Below, piece after piece: positions 15,715 through 38,700 of a stretch of DNA of 64,000 nucleotides (positions are counted from its first letter, which is position 1; every line of letters begins with the position of its first letter). The notes below the pieces were generated by a model, which saw only the letters and a list, made by a program, of their open reading frames with translations, made no database searches and was not told where the DNA came from. A program made the translations under genes and the position numbers. The DNA comes from Syngnathus acus (lineage: Eukaryota; Chordata; Actinopteri; Syngnathiformes; Syngnathidae), in NCBI RefSeq assembly GCF_901709675.1, contig NC_051108.1:8106631-8170630 (forward strand), read 5' to 3'.

Positions 15715-18278
15715 ATGTCCTTTCCTCCACATTTAAACCGGCCGCTGTTACCCCCTCCCGGGTTACCCCCTCATTATGCTGGCTTCCCTGCAGGTAAGAA
15801 CCCCAATCGGGCGGTATTCGCTCACTAATAGTTTTAACATTATCCAGTTGACAATAAAGCAGACTTTGACTTTAAGAAAATGTACGAGACTCCACATGTG
15901 TTCTGCGTCTGTGGTGTACTCAAGATGACTTACATGGCTCATTTGTGTGTATGCTGATAGCAGAATGACAGCACAGCACTTACATCAGGGGTGTACAAAC
16001 TTTTTGCAAAGCGGGCCAGATTTGGTTAGATGAAATTGTATAGGGACCGACATTCCTCGAACCATTACTATTGTAAATAAACTTGTAAATATGTAAGTAA
16101 TATCCTTTGCTGTCTGCAGATAGGTTGATATTGCAAATGAGAATCTATTGTCAATTGCACTACCAGAAAAGTCAAAGATTAAAATAATACATTAAATACA
16201 AATGAACAATTCTATGAAAGTTGAATGTTTTTTTTTTTATTAGATGTATTAAGTTTGTATAGTTATTGTTGTATTAATGAGAAGGGTGATATTGGTGTTT
16301 CGACTGCAGTAGACAGGCCAGGTTGCATCATGTCAGATTTTTAATCCAAATTAAATCATTCTCCATATTATCTTTTTTATTTCAACTTCATATGCAACAA
16401 ATTACTTCATAATCACAAAATAATAATAATAATAGTCTTTTTTGTTGTTTGCGATCACTGTGAGTGGGCGGCTCAAACGCGTAGTAGTGTGTAGAGTTTG
16501 TACGAAGTAGACGGCTCTCACCAGTAGTCCGTGTTTTTTTTTTTTTTTTTTGCCTTTCCCTGTGCAGCCTCTCTGATTTTAGCGTCGCCTTAGTCCTTGG
16601 TGTGCGGACATTTGAATGAGGAAGACTGTGTCTGTGTCACTGATTATCTTACGAACGGACACCTGTGTGCGCGTAAACTGGGAAGGGACAGGGGAGACAC
16701 GCTCGCAATCGATCATGAGCGCTGGCTCATGTGCGCGTTCCCGTTCGGACGAGTTTCATTTCTGTTGCTTGCAGGTCGCTGCGACAGTGCCGGCGGGCCA
16801 CTTATTATTGATTTTATGACACAATGCTTCGGGCCAGTCTAAATTTAGCCCGCGGGCCGGACTTTGGACATGGCTGACTTACATGAATACGAAACATAGA
16901 ACACTAATTCACAGCTTTCTTATTGCAGGAGCTCCCATGATCCCAGTTCACATGGGCATCATGACCCCCAACCCTGTAATAGTGTCATCGCTACCAGTGG
17001 TCAGCAAACCTCCAATCCATAGGAAGGACCCTCTCATCCGAGCCAAAGACGACGAGGCCGGCCCAACAACCACAGTCTTTGTGGGCAACATATCTGAAAA
17101 AGCCTCAGACATGCTTATCCGGCAGCTGCTAGCGGTAAGGGACTGTGTTTTATTTTCTGTGATACATTTGCTCATTATTCATAACAGTGCCAGCTCACTG
17201 GTGTAAACTTTTGTTGCAGAAGTGTGGAATAGTTCTGAGCTGGAAAAGAGTTCAGGGAGCCTCAGGGAAGCTACAAGGTAAATGTGATGAATCACTGTGG
17301 CATGTCTGCTAAGGTTGCAGGTTCATGTGGACCATTACTAATGTAGAAACCTCAATGTTACGTTTGAAAAGTGAAATTCTAGTGTGTTGTAGTGCTTTAT
17401 TAAGAAATAGAGAAATGTCAGTCAGCTGGACGTTGTAAATATTCTCATGCTCGTCTTTTGGCAGCATTCGGGTTTTGTGAGTACAAAGAGCCAGATTCCA
17501 CTCTTCGAGCGCTGCGGCTACTTCATGACATGCACATCGGGGACAAAAACCTTCTTGTGAGAGTGGATCCCAAAACTGAAGCACAGCTAGATGAGTGGAA
17601 GGCCAAGAAGAAAAGTGCTAATGGGGTAGGATTTTTTTTCTCCTGTACCTTTGTTTTTGATAGTGTGCTTCAGTTTTTACTTAGCTGCTGACATAATTTT
17701 TTCTTTTTACCAGAAAGTGGGCTCAGAGAATGGAGATGATGGAGAGGAGGTTCTGGATGAGGAGACCAAGAAGAAGGATCAGGTCGTCAAAAGTTCCATC
17801 GATGCATTAATGCGGGAATACGCTGATGAGCTCAGCGCGCCTTCACAGGATGAAGATTCCCTGCGGCGAAAAAGAAAAAAGGACAAAAAAGATGAGGTAC
17901 GGCAAGTCCATCTTGAAGAATTTTAGCGTACAACAGTGGCCGAGATTGACATTTTACTTTGATCTGCAGGATGACTTGAACACAATCGATATGGAGGACG
18001 ACAAGAGAGACCTGATTACCAGAGAGATTAGTAAATTTCGAGACACTCACAAGGTAAAATCACCTTTTTGATCCTCTAGTTAATATTACAGGTTTTTGGA
18101 CAGAAGCTGTTCACTCGTGTAGCTTGCACACTCAGCAACAGTTGACACATTTAGACTGCACCATGAATTGGATGTCATTGAAGTACACTTAATTTGCTTC
18201 ACAGTTTGTGCATTACATCATCTTTAATGTTGAGTCACGATGAAAGAATCGTAGAGTACGACAAATATAAACATTGTA

Positions 18279-18334
<56 letters not shown>

Positions 18335-21300
18335 AATGCATGGAGACAATGAAAAGTTACTTAAAAGCTAATCTATTGATTAAACCCCACCATTATGATA
18401 GTGATCATATGGTGACTAAAGCAAGATGAATCTCAGAGCTTTGGAAAAAGTTTCGAGGATAGGATGTAAGTATGAGCCTTCCTTTACTTTCTACATAAAC
18501 TGGGTGCCCCCCTCTTGAGGACTCGCAGGGGGGCAACTGCACTGCACTTTGGCCTACTTGACCAACATCCCCCCTTTGCCTATTCTGACTGATTTGCGCC
18601 CATTAGTGACGACCCCCACCCCCCGAAGAGTGTGTGAGCCTCTGCGAGTTTTCTGTAAACTGTTTCTAATAGTGATGGTTATGTTGAAAGCACAAGCCTT
18701 TTGTCAATAACCGCCGCAGTTATCTGTGGCCATATAGTCTTGACTCTGATGCATAAGTACGGGCTAATAAGAGAGGGGGGTGCCCTCTCCACAGCAGCAC
18801 AGTGACCTGAAGACTTTGAAGGTACGTGCTTCTGCATGTGGTGATAATGTTTGAGGTGTTGTTTCCGTCTCTTGTTGTCTTTCAGTGCCTGGCTCACTCT
18901 GCCTTACTCTTTATAAAGTTATATACTGAGCATGCAAGTCGTACTTACATTCAGGAAGCAAAGCAGACAAAATCTCAGTTTTTACATTTTATGAGAACAA
19001 AGTTTGTTCATTTGAGCCTTGACATCCATTAGCGTTGCGGTCACTATATAAGGGAACATATTGTCGTTTATTTCCGGCATGGATCATTGTTCCTGTACTA
19101 TGAGAGGTAAGTAGCAGTAAACCGATGTGATATCGCGAAACGATGACCAACTATTTATCTGTTTTCTGCAGTAACTCCAATTGTTATCATTGTCTAGCTC
19201 TGCATTAGACCCAAGGCTTGCCCATCACAGTTTGCCAGCTTGTCTGCTCACTTTAAATCAAAGATAGTCCCATCCAAAGCCTTGTGTGTAATGCTCTCAA
19301 AGGCAGAGTTGATGTGTGTGCGTGTGCATCTTGGGTCGCCAAGAGCCGCCGTAGACTTCTGCAGGGGGTAAGACAGCTTCTCCAATACTTTTAATTGATC
19401 TGTGCCCAAATGTTCTTTTGCCACATTGCCAATGAAATTCAAAGGTTGTTTCTGTTGATGATGCTGAAGCAAAGCAAAACCCCATAACGTGTTTCCCTTG
19501 TATACCGTGTGACCTGCTTTCCTCCCAGGCCTAACTTAAAAGGCTTATAGGGGCAGCGAAGGGCTGAGTCCATAGTTCATCACCTGTAAGTCCCAAACAA
19601 CCAAATCAAGCAAAGACTGACGTCTGTTCTTTGTTTTTGTATTTCCTTGTCTGAGCAAGGAACTCTTAAGGAAAGAGAGAAAATGCGCGTTTTCTTTTCC
19701 TCTCCCTTGTCATTTCTTGTCTGTATTTTCCAGTTATGCTAAACATGACTTTATATCGCGAGTAAGCTTCAGGATTCATTTGTAGCCATTGCATGGACGA
19801 GTAAGAGTGTACGAAAGCTCCTCGTCTGTCATCGCAGTCTGGAAACCACTTGATAAAGTTGAGTGCTAACGTTCCCCTTGCTCCGCACCGTCCTCTGAAC
19901 CTCTGTGTGCTTTGCTCCGACAGAAAAGAGAGGAGGAGAAGGACAAGCGGGAGAAGGAGCGTCTGGAGTTTGAGCGGGAGAAGCGCGAGCGGGAAAAGGA
20001 GCGTGAGCGCGAAAGGGAAAAAAGGGACCGTGAGAAGGAGAAGGAGCGCGAGAGGGAACGGGAGAGGGACAGGGAACGGGAGCGCGAGCGGGACAAAGAC
20101 CGCGAGCGCAGGACCAGAGAGCGAGACTGGGAGGGGGACAGAAGTCGAGACAAGAATATTGCTCGCAGCCTCTCCAGGTCAAGTATAAAAGTTCACTTTT
20201 ATATGCAGGGTCTTGAAACATTGCTGACCCTAACATCCCCCTCCACAGGGAGAAGAGCCGGGATCGAGAAAAGAAACGAGACTTGGACGATGAAGAGGAT
20301 CTGCACGAGCGCAGGAGGCTTGAAAGGAAACTCCGAGACAAAGAAGCAGCCTATCAGGAGGTAGGACGCAGACTCCGAGGAAGTTCCGCTGTTGTTAGTC
20401 TTTAGATTTTGTGATGGCTCATGGCACACAATTTTGATGACAGCGCCTAAAAAACTGGGAGCTCAGAGAGAGGAAGAAAGCACGGGATAACGCCAAAAAT
20501 GCAGAGAGGGAAGATGAGCGCCGACGTGAGATGGTGAGATTTTGGGACAAACTTGAGGTGGATGATCTTCTCCTTTCACATTCTTCTCGTAGCACCATCC
20601 TCTCAGAAATGTGCTCTTGTCTGATGCGCTGATACTACGCACTGTGATATATATATAAGGCCTGTTTTGTTGTGCATTAGAGTCTACTGTAGTTGAGAAT
20701 GGCTGTAAAGTGTGCCCCATTTCATTTTTGTCAGATGAAAGAAGGCAAACGGCTAAAAGGGTTCCTGGAAGACTATGATGATGACAGAGATGACCCTAAA
20801 TACTACAGGTAGGAGTCACAAAAGGCAATATTGCAAAACACTGCAAACTGGAACAGCAGTTTTAAAGCAGAAAATGAATTTTATGTTAGACATTTTCATG
20901 GTAGCATTCCATGCTTATAATTGTTTTTTTTTTTTGTCTTTTGCTCCCCTGAGGATTTTTCACATTAAATAAGACACTCAGTGGCCTACATTTACATTCT
21001 GGTGGCAGACATGCAAAAAGAAAAAAAAAATCTGCAGCCTTTGTTCTGAAGCTTGTCGCTGCTTGTGGCGGCCACTAGGGGCAGTGCACTGCAGAAGCGC
21101 TTCAGAGACAGAGAAAAGGAGGCGGAGGCGGATGAGCGTGATAGGAAGAGAGAGAAGGAGGAGCTGGAGAAAATCAGACAGAGGCTGCTAGACGAGGGAC
21201 ATCCAGACCCAGACGCAGAGCTGCGCAGGGTAAACGCTGAGATCTGACTACCATTATTCATGTACACACGTGTGTGAGAGAGAATCTGTGTGTCTGTGAG

Positions 21301-22750
21301 TATGCGTGAATGCTGTCTCTGTGAAGGTCACTTCATTATTCCTTGCACGTTGATTCATTCCACTGGTTTTCACCTCCGGCACATCCTATTGGTCCAGATG
21401 GAGGAGGAAGAGGAGGAGCGACTCAAACGCCCTCCCGTTATCCAAGAGCCGGAGCTCGAGGAGCCGTGGGAGCAGCGCCACAGGGCTTCACGGGAGCATC
21501 GAGGGGACCACCGTGACCACAGGGGGGATCACAGGGAGAACCACAGTGGGTACCATGACAGAGTGGAGCATCGTCCGCACCCCACCCACTCTGAGTACGA
21601 TGAGGTCGAGGAAGGCGAAGACGACTACTACGAGGAGGACCACGCCGAAGTCAAACCCTGCCTCAAGCCCACCATGAGGCCCATCACGGCGGCGCCGTCT
21701 GTGTCGTCGGCCAGCGGCAACGCGTCGCCCAACACGCCCGGCCACGAGTCGCCTTGCGGCATCATCATCCCCCACGAGAACTCGCCCCCCAACAAGCTGC
21801 CTGACGACGAGAACAGACCCAAGATTGGGCTCAGCCTCAAACTGGGTGAGTGCATGTCACTACATTGATGCATAACATAACCGGGGACTTTGACAACAAT
21901 CTAGTTTTTTTCCTTGGCAAATGAAAACACTCTCAATGCAGGTGCAAGCGGAAGTCCCAGTCAGCCCAACGTAAGCAAGAGGAAGAAGCTGCCGGTCGAC
22001 AGCGTCTTCGGCAAGTTTGAAGACGAGGAAGCAGACGAACAGCCGCGGAAGAGGAAGCTGGTGCCTCTGGACTATGACGATGACAAAAGCCTGGGGGTGG
22101 ACGGCACCAAGGGGTCCAACTCGGAGGAGAAACGCAAACATATCAAGAGCCTCATTGAAAAGATTCCCACGGCCAAGCCCGATCTGTTCTCCTACCCTCT
22201 GGATTGGTCCATGGTGGACACTGTAAGTACTAGTCCTGTAGAAAGTACTCGTCTTAGTAACAAAGTATTTGCATTCCGATGGGGACGCTTCCTCTGATTA
22301 GATCACGCCAGTCACAACGATGCTTCTTCTGTACTTCGCCGCAGGCGTTAATGGAACGACACGTGCGGCCGTGGATCAATAAAAAGATCATCGAGTATAT
22401 CGGAGAGGAGGAGCCCACGTTAGTGGACTTTGTCTGCTCCAAGGTATCAATCCCGGCCCCGGTCACTCACCTGCACTTGTCCCATGGATGCACTCACGTT
22501 GTGTCCCCACAGGTGATGGCTCACGGCACCCCACAAGGCATCTTGGATGACGTAGCTATGGTGAGTCAGTAACATGAGCAGACATTTTGTCAGCGCACCT
22601 TGAAATGTACATAGTTTATGCTAAATCAATTACTTTCTACCGGACTAACTTTTGTAGGTTCTTGATGAAGAGGCTGAAGTCTTCATCGTTAAAATGTGGA
22701 GGTTGCTCATCTATGAAACAGAGGCCAAGAAGATTGGTCTGGTGAAATAA
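15715..22750 (+). CDS. rbm25: RNA-binding protein 25 (splicing regulator)
   Basis: This nuclear-speckle splicing factor binds exonic RNA and associates with U1 snRNP. Sixteen coding exons: 15715-15793, 16929-17134, 17220-17277, 17465-17625, 17714-17896, 17970-18053, 19924-20177, 20249-20360, 20444-20533, 20735-20808, 21079-21229, 21398-21845, 21942-22222, 22345-22443, 22513-22560 and 22658-22750. The phases close to 806 aa (mammalian protein about 840). An RRM lies at about residues 75-150, with RNP2 VFVGNI and RNP1-like AFGFCEYK. A long Arg/Glu/Lys/Asp-rich segment starts at about 258. A C-terminal PWI domain begins near residue 695 (IEKIPTAKP, WINKKIIEYIGEEEPTLVDF) and the protein ends KIGLVK. 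Two rbm25 paralogues exist in some teleosts; I cannot say which this is. Confidence 0.95.
15845..15872 (+). repeat. LINE 3'-tail fragment
   Basis: GACAATAAAGCAGACTTTGA with a TTTGAC tail is the extreme 3' end of the same LINE family as at 7620, in rbm25 coding intron 1. Confidence 0.5.
15986..16876. mobile_element. hAT-like element in an rbm25 intron (891 bp)
   Basis: A perfect 8-bp duplication, ACTTACAT, lies at 15978-15985 and 16877-16884. The left end is CAGGGGTGTACAAACTT followed by GCGGGCCAG. The right end carries GCGGGCCGGACTTTGGACATG, a degraded inverted repeat. This end type is common in teleost and other vertebrate hAT MITEs. No transposase is seen; the short frames at 16597-16842 look like chance. 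Confidence 0.75.
18054..19923 (+). other. Long rbm25 intron, little recognisable
   Basis: This is 1.87 kb between the exon ending THK and the Arg/Glu-rich exon. It holds a (CA)n tract at 18280-18326. I found no gene, convincing snoRNA or transposon end. Confidence 0.6.
18280..18326. repeat. (CA)n microsatellite
   Basis: About 23 uninterrupted AC dinucleotides. Confidence 0.95.
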
Positions 22751-23118
22751 GTACAATTGGCATTCTTCATTATAATGTATAAAATAGATTTGGGAGAGTT
22801 TGGTCATGGCCGTTACAACTTGTCCTTACCTGCTGCTTCACCATTTTTGTTGTAAATAATGTCATTCTTTGGTAATTTCCTTAAAAGGCCCATTTGCTTA
22901 TTTTTGAATCAGCTTACTTGAACTTCTAGTTGTGGGGAAGTTAGTTGAGCAGGGTTGCCTTCAATGTGGGTTGCGTCATTTTATGCGCACACCTGCAGCT
23001 AGACATTTGAGGGCATGCCGTTGATTTCATTCTTTCACCTGAATACATTTGTTAAAACCACTACAAGCAAATGTTACAGTTAAGAATCTTTCCATTTTTT
23101 TGTATTGGTGAACATTTC

Positions 23119-23124
23119 AATAAA
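23119..23124 (+). terminator. rbm25 polyadenylation signal (AATAAA)
   Basis: AATAAA about 370 bp after the rbm25 stop codon. 22751-23118 is its probable 3'UTR. Confidence 0.75.
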
Positions 23125-23237
23125 AATGTAGATGTTTTATTTTATTGTGTTTTTTGTTGACGTAAAACCCAATTTGGTGATACTTAAACATTTCCATTGA
23201 AGGGAATGAGACAGCTCGTGACAGTCAGATCAAGAAT

Positions 23238-23243
23238 TTTATT
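23238..23243 (-). terminator. eif2s1 polyadenylation signal (AATAAA)
   Basis: TTTATT on the + strand, about 310 bp after the eif2s1 stop codon on the - strand. The two convergent genes end about 110 bp apart. Confidence 0.75.
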
Positions 23244-23552
23244 GTTGCCAAGCGAACGGACAAGAGTAGATTCTATAGGTAAAAACCCCGTAAATGTCAC
23301 CACCGAATGATAGCCAAACAGCAGAGCCTGCGTATTTTCCTCCAAACACGTTGGGTGACAACGCCATGGATACTCGTTTGAAGATCACCGCGATGTCATT
23401 GAAAATAGAAGCATATTGTGTCCTTAAACGACAACGCTTTTTTTTTTTTTTTTTTAAACAAGTGGGGTAAACAGAAAACTGCTGTTAAAAGTCCAAAAGA
23501 GGCACTTTTAATAGCAGCTCATATTTGCTGGACTGACTGTCCCCTCGTTTCT

Positions 23553-32216
<8,664 letters not shown>

Positions 32217-32587
32217 TGTGTCATATGTTTGGATAAGAAAAGCCTCTAAAGTGGTTCACTGCGTCTTTAAATGTTTTCTTTTACTCTTCTTGGTTTCGGT
32301 TTAGTGATTGAGAACTATCACCTGTTAGCTCGTATTCACATCCGTGCTAATATTTTTTCGACCCGGACCCGGAAATGATCGGGTTTTTCTTTTCATCTCC
32401 GCATACGCACAGGGTCTCATCTATAGTCACGTGACCAGAGGTCAGCTGATCTACGGCCGGGGAGACTGACATCATCTTAACCTGTGCTTGAAATCCCGCT
32501 CGAAGAGTATTTTATTTGTTTCCGGAACGCAAATAAATTGGAAAATTACGCCTTCGTGATCCAAATAATCATCAGGAAACGGGCAAG
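32217..32587. promoter_or_regulatory. Bidirectional promoter of eif2s1 and atp6v1d
   Basis: The divergent genes share about 370 bp, including both 5'UTRs. An ETS-like CCGGAAAT word occurs at about 32368, and the CLEAR motif at 32426-32435. No TATA box is evident. Confidence 0.6.
32426..32435. promoter_or_regulatory. CLEAR motif (TFEB/MITF E-box)
   Basis: GTCACGTGAC is a perfect match to the CLEAR consensus. V-ATPase genes are established TFEB targets, so a site about 150 bp before the atp6v1d ATG fits. Binding is inferred. Confidence 0.65.
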
Positions 32588-34838
<2,251 letters not shown>

Positions 34839-35720
34839 ACACCCTGTTGCCAAGGCAACCTTTAAATGTATTTATTCCCTGCCTATCGGGGCGATGTCCA
34901 AGTCTCATGAAGACATTTTGTGTGTAGTGTGTCCTGTTGTGTCATACTGTATAGAACTGCAAAGAAGTTGAAATAAGTACAAATAGAAAACATGTACGTA
35001 AAAAACGATGACATTTAAAAGTAGATTTTGATTGTCTTCTCAGTTCGCATGCTGTAAATTTTAAAAGGGTTGTGCTAGTTAACAGTGTGTGAGTGCCATT
35101 ACCTTGTTTAAAAAAAAAAACTATTGAGACTCTTGCTATAACACACATTTCAACATGTCATCAAATAAAAGGTGTACCGAGTATCTTGTTGTGTTGGGGC
35201 CTCACCAAAGTCAAATCAAATGGATCCTGACGGCCATTTTGTACCACAATGTTGCATTCAACACATTTTGGTCAGGTATGAAGAACAGGCACGTTCGTGT
35301 TGAGGCAAGAAGCTTTTGCAGTATGATATGCCGTTTAATGACAATAGATTTCTTTTGCGGGGCTTTCAATAGAACACAAGATAAAACAAAAAAAATACTG
35401 ATTGTGGTAGAAGAGGAAAAAAAACTAAATCTATTAACAAATGGAACTGCAGCCACTTAAAGCAATGTACCATTATATCATTTTGATTTTCCAATTTAGG
35501 AGTAAAATGTTTACATTAGCCCTAGAAAATCTATATTTACAATTATAAATATTAAGATATATCTTTCATAAATGGCTAAAGCAAAAACGGGGAGCACAAA
35601 GGAGACACACAGACATGACGAATTGTAAGAAAAACCTGAGTCCGTCTTTGAGGAAATGTGCAAATGAACAGTGTAGCATCTGTCTTTCAAATGGTGCCTT
35701 CAAGAACGTCCATGGGGAGC
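34839..35720. other. Convergent 3'UTRs of atp6v1d and pals1
   Basis: AATAAA at 35163-35168 (+) is the likely atp6v1d signal. On the - strand an ATTAAA variant near 35333-35338 could serve pals1. No other gene is seen. Confidence 0.55.
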
Positions 35721-38700
35721 TCAGCAGAGCCAAGAGGTGGGCACCCACTGCGGTTCGGTGTCCAGCTTCTCGATGAGCCTGCGCAGTTCAAAGAAAGCCT
35801 CGTTTGGCTCTGCGTTCACAATGGTGGCGTCAAAAACGTGGCCGAAGTCCTGCTCCATCTCGCGAGCCTTCTCGATGACCTCCATAAGATCTTCTGGCTG
35901 TGCGGGACACCAATTTGGACTTGGTGAGTTTTCTTTACATTTAACACGATGACAAAGGTAACCAAGATGATTAAGTACCTTGGGTGTTTTTCCCTCAGTA
36001 GCCAGCAGGGTGCGCAGTCGTTCTTGAGAAGGAGGTGCAATGAAGATGACAAACGGTTTGAGGTTGGAGGACCTCAGGACCTTCAACGACTGCAGAAAAG
36101 GAGTAAGAAAGTATTAAACAAAACCATTTGGTTTAATAATCATTTAGAGGCATTTTTAGTAAAAAATAATATATGCAGCATGATGGAAGAGTAATTTTTA
36201 AGTTTAGTGTTTGCGAGATGAACTACCCTGGTGTGCAGGCAGAGCAAGCAGATGCGCCCAGAGTTGACCACGTGTCGCACAGAGTCCGTGCTGGTTCCGT
36301 ACAGGTTCTTCCCATACTCCCCGGACTCGATGAACTTCCCCGCTGACAAGTCGTCCTCGAAGCTTTGTCGATTCACAAAGTGGTACTCGCGCCCGTTCCG
36401 CTCGTGGATCCTTGCACTTCTGGTCGTGTCTGCGTGAGTAAAAAATTTGCAATGATATCACAACCTGTTACAAAAATAATAAGAAAATTTGGGCAACTTA
36501 CGCGGGACGGCGACGGCAAACTTGTTCGGCTCAACAACGAGTAGCCTGCGGCGCAGCTCGTCATGGCCGCTGTTCGTAGGAGCGATCAGAGCTATGGGGC
36601 GTTTGCGGTTGGCGGGCTGGTGATAGAGAGACATCTCCTCATAGGTCAGGACGTCTTCGCTTTCTGAGAAGAGAGGTTAACAAGGTTATTCGGAATATAA
36701 CGACAGTTGAAGAATTTATAGATTTGAATGAGGCCCAGTATTGCTTTTTCTGCGCAGGTTTTGGCCAAAGATGTGCTTGGTAGCTAGCGAGTCACTTGTG
36801 TTTTTGTTTGTGTGGCTGAGTGAGCAGCAGCATGACATCACAGGGTCCCTCTGAGTGATTTAGCCCCCTGCTGGGCACCTGTTGGTGCTTCCTCTGATCC
36901 CGTCTAGGAGGAGAAGACTAATCTGAGCCAAGCAGAGGCCAGGTCATGTCCGCTATAGCTAGTGGAGTTTGTGTTTGCACACTGACCAAAGTGAGAGCAC
37001 AGAGTAAAGGTAAGCGAGTTATTTTCTTTTTTTTACCAGCGTTTTTGCACAGAGATGTGCTTTTCTTTTTCTGCTGCTTGTTTTTCTTCACATACCAACG
37101 CTTCCCTGAAAAAGAAGACAAGGATACTTGTGGTTGCAAAATGCCGCCTTGCCCATGTGCGACCTTCGCAATGCAAAGCAACACAATTATCTTACCTTGC
37201 TGCTCTCGACTCCTGTCTGGTGTTGTTCTCTTCAAGGTCTCTCTCTGTTGCTGGAAGCATTTCCCTGTCAAACACAATGACAGGACTGATTTAATATTTA
37301 TTTTCCGTGTTTTTCTTTCAGTCCAGCGAGTTGGCCCACTTTCCATTTCCACTGCTTAACCTCTTTTTGGTAGCAGGCGCAAGCTTGGGTCAAAGAGTAA
37401 TCTCAAATAATTCTCAAGTGTTTGATTTAATCTGCCAGACTTGCCAGACGGGCAGGGCTTTCCTCCTGTTGAGCCAGGTTAGCAGCTTGCCATTTTTTTT
37501 GAATGCCATCTAACTTGTAAATTGACTATACTTTAACATCTGGAATTTCCGCCCAACAGCGGCAACATGCTAAGTATAATATTATTTTGAGCGTTTACCA
37601 CAACTCACAATGTAAACATGAAGATGATTCGCTCTTTGTCAAGTCATGTTTTTGCATTACGAAAGACACCAGAGTAAACAAATAATCTATATGTCTGATT
37701 GGCTTTGGTCTGCTCCCAACCTGGAATGAGTCCAGCCAGTAACTGATTTTCTTCATCTCCGTCCCTGTAGGCCTGCCACCAGTTGGGGTCATCCTGGCTG
37801 ATGACGTGAAGAATGTCCCCTTTCTGGAAAGAAAGGCCCAGCTCCCGACATGGCACAAAAGGGTCATCTGAGGGGTCGTAGTCAAAGTCAGCTCGTACGT
37901 GCATCTGCGGGACACGGGGGGTTTACTGCTTGTGTGCATGCAAACAGGGCACTCAGGTCCACCTTTGAGACTTACCACAGTCTGTCTGTGTGGGGCAGAT
38001 TTGATCTGAGAGCTCGGGATGAGAAGGAATGTCAAAGTGCCGTGCATTTGTTGCTGGTGGACAAAATAAGATGAATGTCCATAAGTCATCATTCTCTTTG
38101 ATGCTCAAGCTTAGGGCAATGATTCATTATTTATTAAAAATAAATAAATAAATAAAAAACTGCTCTAAAATCACACAGAATCCCCAAAGCCAAATCAAAG
38201 GTGAAAATGGCAAAAGCATTCTAAGCCTGGTTCTCACCAGTAAGTCGTGAACTTCATTGACGTGCTTCCCACGAAGGGAAATGCCGTTGATCTCCAGGAT
38301 CTCATCCCCCTCATTGAGCAGGCCGCTGTGCTCCGCAGTCCCGCCTTTCACTACCCGGCTCACCATCACGCTGTCCATGTCATTACGCACGGTCGCGCCC
38401 TGGAGGCAGACCAACGCAGTTTGGAAAAATCATGGAGGTTTGGCCTAAGATGTTGTTTTGTTAAAGATTCAAGAATGTGGAGGGCGTCTCACCAGCGGAG
38501 TGTCACGAGTCTTATGCAGCCGCACCATTTTAACAGTTTTGCCTAAATACTGGATCACGTTGTCCTCTGCCATTTCCTGCACAGCTAAGCTGTCATGTGC
38601 TTGCATCAGCGCCTGTGCACACCAAACAAACGGTTACAATTAGGCCAGACCTTTCTGAAACGACACAAACAAAAACATCAGGATTGACTTGAACAAAATT

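Noticed and set aside
17278-17464. C/D-box snoRNA in an rbm25 intron
   Set aside because: A GTGATGA word looks like box C, but no CTGA box D with terminal pairing was found.
19866-20341. Ser/Arg-rich - strand frame opposite rbm25
   Set aside because: It is antisense of the Arg/Glu repeat exon. The splice sites and protein fit only the + strand.
37595-38092. 165-codon - strand frame in pals1
   Set aside because: It runs through introns and two real exons. The spliced model with closed phases explains the conserved parts.
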